From Ruminococcus sp. (GTDB taxonomy: Bacteria; Bacillota; Clostridia; Oscillospirales; Acutalibacteraceae), in contig JAMPAE010000054.1 in NCBI GenBank assembly GCA_023667385.1, forward strand, positions 1 to 8,680: DNA of 8,680 nucleotides. The letters run 5' to 3'. The notes under the pieces are model-generated. The model was not told where the DNA came from. It searched no databases and saw nothing but the letters and a program-made list of their open reading frames with translations. The translations under genes were made by a program, and so were the position numbers. Shown here in pieces: positions 6,128 to 8,680 of the stretch. Each line of letters starts with the position of its first letter. Position 1 is the first letter of the stretch.

Positions 6128-6970
6128 ATGCATATAATTGAAAACCAAACCTTTGACGAAGAAAGAGCGCTTTACGGCTCCGATGGTATCATTGTCAAAA
6201 ACTGCAATTTTGACGGCCCTGCTGACGGCGAAAGTGCATTTAAAGAAAGTAAAAATATTACTGTTGACGGCTGCTTTTTTAACCTGCGCTACCCTTTTTG
6301 GCACGACAATGAGCTTGAAATCAAAAACTGCGAAATGACCGAGCTTTGCAGAGCTGCTTTGTGGTATTGCGAGCAGGTAAAAATTTCCGGCACAAAGATG
6401 CACGGCATCAAGGCTTTGCGTGAATGTGCAAAAATTCAAATCAACGGCTGTGACATCATTTCACCTGAATTCGGATGGTCTGTTCACAAAATCAGCATGG
6501 CTGACACAACGGTTGCAGGCGAATATTTCATGATGCGCTCAACCGAGCTGAATTTTAATAACGTGGAGCTTCACGGCAAATACTCTTTTCAATATATAGA
6601 GGACTCAGTTTTTGAAAACTGCAATTTTGACACTAAGGACGCTTTTTGGCACGCCAAAAACATCACTGTGAAAAACAGCGTTGTAAAGGGCGAATACCTT
6701 GCATGGTACAGCGAAAACATCACCTTTGAAAACTGCAAAATCATTGGCACTCAGCCGCTTTGCTATTGCAAAAAACTGAAACTTATCAACTGCGAAATGG
6801 TTGACACTGACCTTGCTTTTGAACGTTCAGATGTTGAAGCAACACTTACAGCTCCGATTATCAGCATCAAAAATCCGCTCAGCGGCAGCATCACTGTTCC
6901 GTCAGTCGGCGAAATCATCATGGACATTCCGCAGGCAAAAGGGGAAATTTTTGTCGGTACGCAAGGTTAA
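6128..6970 (+). CDS. DUF3737 family protein, right-handed beta-helix
   Basis: The 280-residue product starts MHIIENQTFDEERALYG and matches the DUF3737 family as I know it. It is built of repeating short beta rungs of the pattern hydrophobic-x-hydrophobic-x-N/G-C/T. Examples are ITVDGCFF (44-51), LEIKNCEM (63-70), VKISGTKM (84-91), IQINGCDI (103-110), ITVKNSVV (179-186), ITFENCKI (198-205) and LKLINCEM (217-224). This indicates a solenoid like that of pectate lyases or pentapeptide proteins, but I see no catalytic motif. No signal peptide or membrane segment is visible, so it is probably cytoplasmic; the function is unknown. The start at 6128 follows GAGGAGGCG by 7 bases; the in-frame ATG at 6110 lacks a site. 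It stands alone between a terminator and the first small-peptide promoter; no clear terminator follows its stop. Confidence 0.9.
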   Translation: MHIIENQTFDEERALYGSDGIIVKNCNFDGPADGESAFKESKNITVDGCFFNLRYPFWHDNELEIKNCEMTELCRAALWYCEQVKISGTKMHGIKALRECAKIQINGCDIISPEFGWSVHKISMADTTVAGEYFMMRSTELNFNNVELHGKYSFQYIEDSVFENCNFDTKDAFWHAKNITVKNSVVKGEYLAWYSENITFENCKIIGTQPLCYCKKLKLINCEMVDTDLAFERSDVEATLTAPIISIKNPLSGSITVPSVGEIIMDIPQAKGEIFVGTQG

Positions 6971-6995
6971 TTGTGAATTTTTTGTGATTAAACTA

Positions 6996-7024
6996 TTGAC
7001 AAGTGTTGATTATTTATATATTAT
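6996..7024 (+). promoter_or_regulatory. Promoter of the first small peptide gene
   Basis: TTGACA (6996-7001), a 17-base spacer and TATTAT (7019-7024, 5 of 6). Transcription would start near 7031, leaving a leader of about 50 bases. The context ACTATTGACAAGTGTT is nearly identical to that of the second peptide promoter (ACTATTGACAAATGTT), so the two promoters appear to share ancestry. Confidence 0.88.
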
Positions 7025-7081
7025 TTAATCATACCAATGCGCTTTAAGTATCGGTAAATAATATTATGGAGGAACTACATA

Positions 7082-7204
7082 ATGGATCTCAATGCAATTC
7101 TCAGCGGCCTTGTTGCTAAGCTTCTTGCTCACCTCGAGTCAGTTATGCCTTACTTCGTTTGGGAAAAGATCAAGGCTTACATCCCGATGCCTCTCGATGA
7201 CTAA
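7082..7204 (+). CDS. Small amphipathic peptide, 40 residues (paralogue 1)
   Basis: The reading frame encodes MDLNAILSGLVAKLLAHLES followed by 20 more residues ending PMPLDD. The site TGGAGG stands 9 bases upstream of the ATG. Residues 3-22 show hydrophobic residues every three to four positions, as in an amphipathic helix. P23 is a break, then a second short helix (24-34), then P35-M-P37 and an acidic end. There is no cysteine, signal peptide or membrane-length hydrophobic run, and the net charge is slightly negative (about -2). Over residues 10-40 it aligns without gaps to residues 11-41 of the second peptide, with 14 of 31 identical. Codons favour C-ending ATC, TTC and AAG, as in strongly expressed genes. 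I do not recognise the family. Possible roles are a surface-active or signalling peptide or a small-protein partner; it is too acidic for a classic cationic bacteriocin. Confidence 0.85.
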   Translation: MDLNAILSGLVAKLLAHLESVMPYFVWEKIKAYIPMPLDD

Positions 7205-7222
7205 TTAAAGTCATAACGAGGT

Positions 7223-7243
7223 CTATACTAAAATTAAGTATAG
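7223..7243 (+). repeat. Extra hairpin in the 3' end of the first peptide transcript
   Basis: CTATACT (7223-7229) pairs perfectly with AGTATAG (7237-7243) around a 7-base AT loop. It lies between the stop codon and the terminator stem. The second peptide transcript lacks it. It may protect the 3' end or be incidental. Confidence 0.45.
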
Positions 7244-7245
7244 TC

Positions 7246-7283
7246 AAATAAAGCCGATGTTTTTGCATCGGCTTTATTTTTTT
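7246..7283 (+). terminator. Strong intrinsic terminator of the first peptide gene
   Basis: A perfect 14-bp stem (AAATAAAGCCGATG, 7246-7259, with CATCGGCTTTATTT, 7266-7279) closes a 6-base loop, and the T run extends to 7283. It isolates the first peptide as a single-gene transcript. Confidence 0.95.
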
Positions 7284-7318
7284 CGCAAAAAACTATTAAT
7301 ATTTATTTTGTTCCATTT

Positions 7319-7341
7319 GTTAATTATGACATATAATTAAC
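7319..7341. promoter_or_regulatory. Inverted repeat in the AT-rich gap before the second peptide promoter
   Basis: GTTAATTAT-GACAT-ATAATTAAC is a perfect 9-bp inverted repeat centred about 90 bases upstream of the second peptide's -35. It could be an operator, or chance in a very AT-rich stretch (7284-7412). No comparable palindrome is seen before the first peptide promoter. Confidence 0.35.
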
Positions 7342-7412
7342 GATAAATACAGCTAAAATTAGATAAATATATAACGTTTACAGAAAAATATTAATAAATT
7401 TTTAAAAAACTA

Positions 7413-7441
7413 TTGACAAATGTTAACAATTCATGTATACT
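7413..7441 (+). promoter_or_regulatory. Promoter of the second small peptide gene
   Basis: TTGACA (7413-7418), a 17-base spacer and TATACT (7436-7441, 5 of 6). An A/T-rich tract just upstream (7381-7410) could act as an UP element. The predicted start near 7448 gives a leader of about 48 bases, close to that of the first peptide. In that leader AGTAAATC occurs twice in tandem (7457-7472). Confidence 0.88.
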
Positions 7442-7495
7442 CATGCCATGCTGATGAGTAAATCAGTAAATCAAAACGTGGGAGGATATACAATC

Positions 7496-7621
7496 ATGGA
7501 AAAGATCATGGAAATCTTTGCTAAGCTTTGGGCTGCACTTGTTGCTCATCTTCAGGACGTAGTACCTGCTGAAATCTTCGATGGCATTCTTGCTAAATTC
7601 CCGATGCCGATCGCTGACTAA
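7496..7621 (+). CDS. Small amphipathic peptide, 41 residues (paralogue 2)
   Basis: The frame encodes MEKIMEIFAKLWAALVAHLQ followed by 21 residues ending PMPIAD. GGGAGGA stands 9 bases before the ATG at 7496; the in-frame ATG at 7433 lies inside the promoter and cannot be the start. The layout copies the first peptide: amphipathic helix (about 3-23), proline break at P24, second helix, then P36-M-P38 and a final aspartate. Shared residues include the AHL core, V22, P24, I31, A33, PMP and D41. Net charge is about -3, with no cysteine and no export signal. Codons are strongly biased (six of seven alanines GCT, four of five isoleucines ATC), suggesting high expression. The gene has its own promoter and terminator. 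The function is unknown; the duplication and conserved C-terminus argue that the peptide itself is the product. Confidence 0.86.
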   Translation: MEKIMEIFAKLWAALVAHLQDVVPAEIFDGILAKFPMPIAD

Positions 7622-7632
7622 TTAAAGCGCAG

Positions 7633-7668
7633 ATAACAGAGGAGTTGTTGCTCCTCTGTTATTTTTTT
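7633..7668 (+). terminator. Strong intrinsic terminator of the second peptide gene
   Basis: ATAACAGAGGAG (7633-7644) pairs perfectly with CTCCTCTGTTAT (7651-7662) around a 6-base loop, followed by seven T. It starts 11 bases after the stop codon and ends 13 bases before the next promoter. Confidence 0.95.
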
Positions 7669-7681
7669 ATGCTCATTTTGC

Positions 7682-7710
7682 TTGACAGCACGATATAGCA
7701 CAAATATAAT
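7682..7710 (+). promoter_or_regulatory. Perfect consensus promoter of the aldo/keto reductase gene
   Basis: TTGACA (7682-7687), a 17-base spacer and TATAAT (7705-7710) match the housekeeping consensus at all 12 positions. Transcription would start near 7717, about 28 bases before the ATG. Confidence 0.92.
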
Positions 7711-7744
7711 TGTAATATATCAAATCAAGAAAGAGGCAATGGTT

Positions 7745-8680
7745 ATGGATACTGTTTTCTCAGGTGTAAAGAAAAACTTTGGGTTCGGCTGCATGAGACT
7801 TCCGATGAAAGGCAAAAAGGTTGACAACGTTGAGTTTTCAAAAATGATTGATACATTCATCGAAAACGGCTTCAACTATTTTGATACCGCCCACGGATAC
7901 CTTGACGGAAAAAGCGAAATTGCAATTCGTGAGTGTTTAACAAGCCGCTATCCCCGCTCAAGCTACATTCTCACAAACAAGCTTTCCTCGCACACATTTA
8001 AGAAGAACGAGGACATAAGGAAAATTTTTGAAAAGCAGTTGGAAATCTGCGGCGTTGATTACTTCGATTATTATTTGATGCACGCCCAAACTGCGGAGCT
8101 TTTTGAGCAATATAAAAACTGCCGTGCATATGAAACCGCACTTGAATTTAAACAAGAGGGTAAAATTAAGCACCTCGGAATTTCTTTCCATGATAAGGCT
8201 GAAGTGCTTGACAAAATCCTCACTGAATATCCGCAGGTGGAGGTGGTTCAGATTCAGTTTAACTATGTTGACTATGACGACCCTGCCGTTGAAGGCAGAA
8301 AATGCTATGAAATTTGCAGAAAACACGGCAAACCAATCATTGTTATGGAACCGGTCAAGGGCGGCAGCCTTGTTAATCTGCCCGAAAATGCACTGAAAAT
8401 TTTTGATGAGCTTCACGGCGGCACTCCTGCGAGCTACGCAATTCGTTTTGCAGCAGGTTTTGATGGCATCAAAATGGTCCTTTCAGGCATGGGCAGCATG
8501 GAGATGATGAACGACAACATCAGCTTCATGAAAGATTTCGCTCCACTTTCGGAGCCTGAACTTGACGCAGTGAGAAAGGTCTGCGAAATTCTGCACGGGC
8601 AAAACCTGATTCCCTGCACCGACTGCCGATATTGCGTTGCAGGCTGCCCGGCGCACATTGCAATTCCTGATTTGTTCGCC
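7745..8680 (+). CDS. Aldo/keto reductase with C-terminal 4Fe-4S motif, cut by window edge
   Basis: 312 residues are visible with no stop, so the C-terminus is missing; relatives are usually about 370-390 residues. The N-terminal TIM barrel shows FGFGCMRLP (12-20) and the aldo/keto reductase tetrad D47, Y52 (FDTAHGY), K79 (LTNKL) and H113 (YLMHA). NAD(P)-binding parts follow (about 195-255, with VMEPVKGG and LSGMGS). A ferredoxin-like CTDCRYCVAGCP (C291, C294, C297, C301) follows, typical of the Fe-S aldo/keto reductase group of anaerobes. The enzyme should reduce or oxidise a carbonyl or alcohol in the cytoplasm; the substrate is unknown. The ATG at 7745 is preferred because AAGAGG lies 8 bases upstream; an in-frame ATG at 7739 is too close to it. 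Confidence 0.93.
   Translation, partial: MDTVFSGVKKNFGFGCMRLPMKGKKVDNVEFSKMIDTFIENGFNYFDTAHGYLDGKSEIAIRECLTSRYPRSSYILTNKLSSHTFKKNEDIRKIFEKQLEICGVDYFDYYLMHAQTAELFEQYKNCRAYETALEFKQEGKIKHLGISFHDKAEVLDKILTEYPQVEVVQIQFNYVDYDDPAVEGRKCYEICRKHGKPIIVMEPVKGGSLVNLPENALKIFDELHGGTPASYAIRFAAGFDGIKMVLSGMGSMEMMNDNISFMKDFAPLSEPELDAVRKVCEILHGQNLIPCTDCRYCVAGCPAHIAIPDLFA

Noticed and set aside
7205..7495. Type I toxin-antitoxin arrangement with an antisense RNA over the small peptides
   Set aside because: I found no convincing minus-strand promoter in the peptide units, and the peptides lack a membrane-spanning segment.
7082..7621. AgrD-type quorum peptide precursors or class II bacteriocins
   Set aside because: No cysteine, no double-glycine leader, net negative charge, and no AgrB-like, ABC transporter or immunity gene in the window.
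7958..8416. A 152-residue minus-strand frame opposite the aldo/keto reductase
   Set aside because: The plus-strand enzyme has all catalytic residues in frame; the reverse frame is an antisense shadow without recognisable motifs.

Overview
The window looks like the chromosome of a moderately AT-rich Bacillota, most likely a Clostridia member of the Ruminococcus/Oscillospiraceae type. This rests on strong AGGAGG-type ribosome binding sites, consensus TTGACA/TATAAT promoters, the DUF177-rpmF and DUF512-der gene pairs, and a ferredoxin-tailed aldo/keto reductase. It is an inference from gene content; the species cannot be named from the sequence.

Left part, minus strand (1-4256). Read in the direction of transcription, two near-identical -35 promoters at 4227-4256 and 4112-4140 lead into a DUF177/YceD protein (large-subunit rRNA accumulation) and ribosomal protein L32. 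A terminator-like hairpin follows, then a DUF512 PDZ/radical-SAM protein and the ribosome-assembly GTPase Der, ending at a good terminator at 583-619. This is a ribosome-biogenesis block. Beyond it, a separate promoter (515-542) drives a small cupin protein and the start of a thymidylate kinase cut by the window edge.

Middle (4257-6970, plus strand). A promoter divergent from the ribosomal block is followed by an array of five alternately oriented ~25-nt arms (4325-4551). They form two full ~100-bp repeats plus one extra left arm. The array can fold in two exclusive registers, and one of them resembles tandem intrinsic terminators. Downstream is a membrane protein with an N-terminal helix-turn-helix, six predicted membrane segments and one outside domain, followed by a clear terminator. 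A DUF3737 beta-helix protein comes next.

Right part (6971-8680, plus strand). Two tiny genes encode related 40- and 41-residue amphipathic peptides ending in PMPxxD. Each has its own TTGACA promoter, ~50-nt leader, strong ribosome binding site, C-ending codon bias and strong terminator. I do not recognise the family, and this pair is the most interesting content of the window. A perfect consensus promoter (TTGACA, 17 bp, TATAAT) then drives an aldo/keto reductase with a C-terminal 4Fe-4S motif, cut by the right edge.

The only gene-free stretch above 300 bases is 4087-4689. It holds three promoters, the repeat array, and about 140 bases (4552-4689) with only a small palindrome and the ribosome binding site of the next gene.
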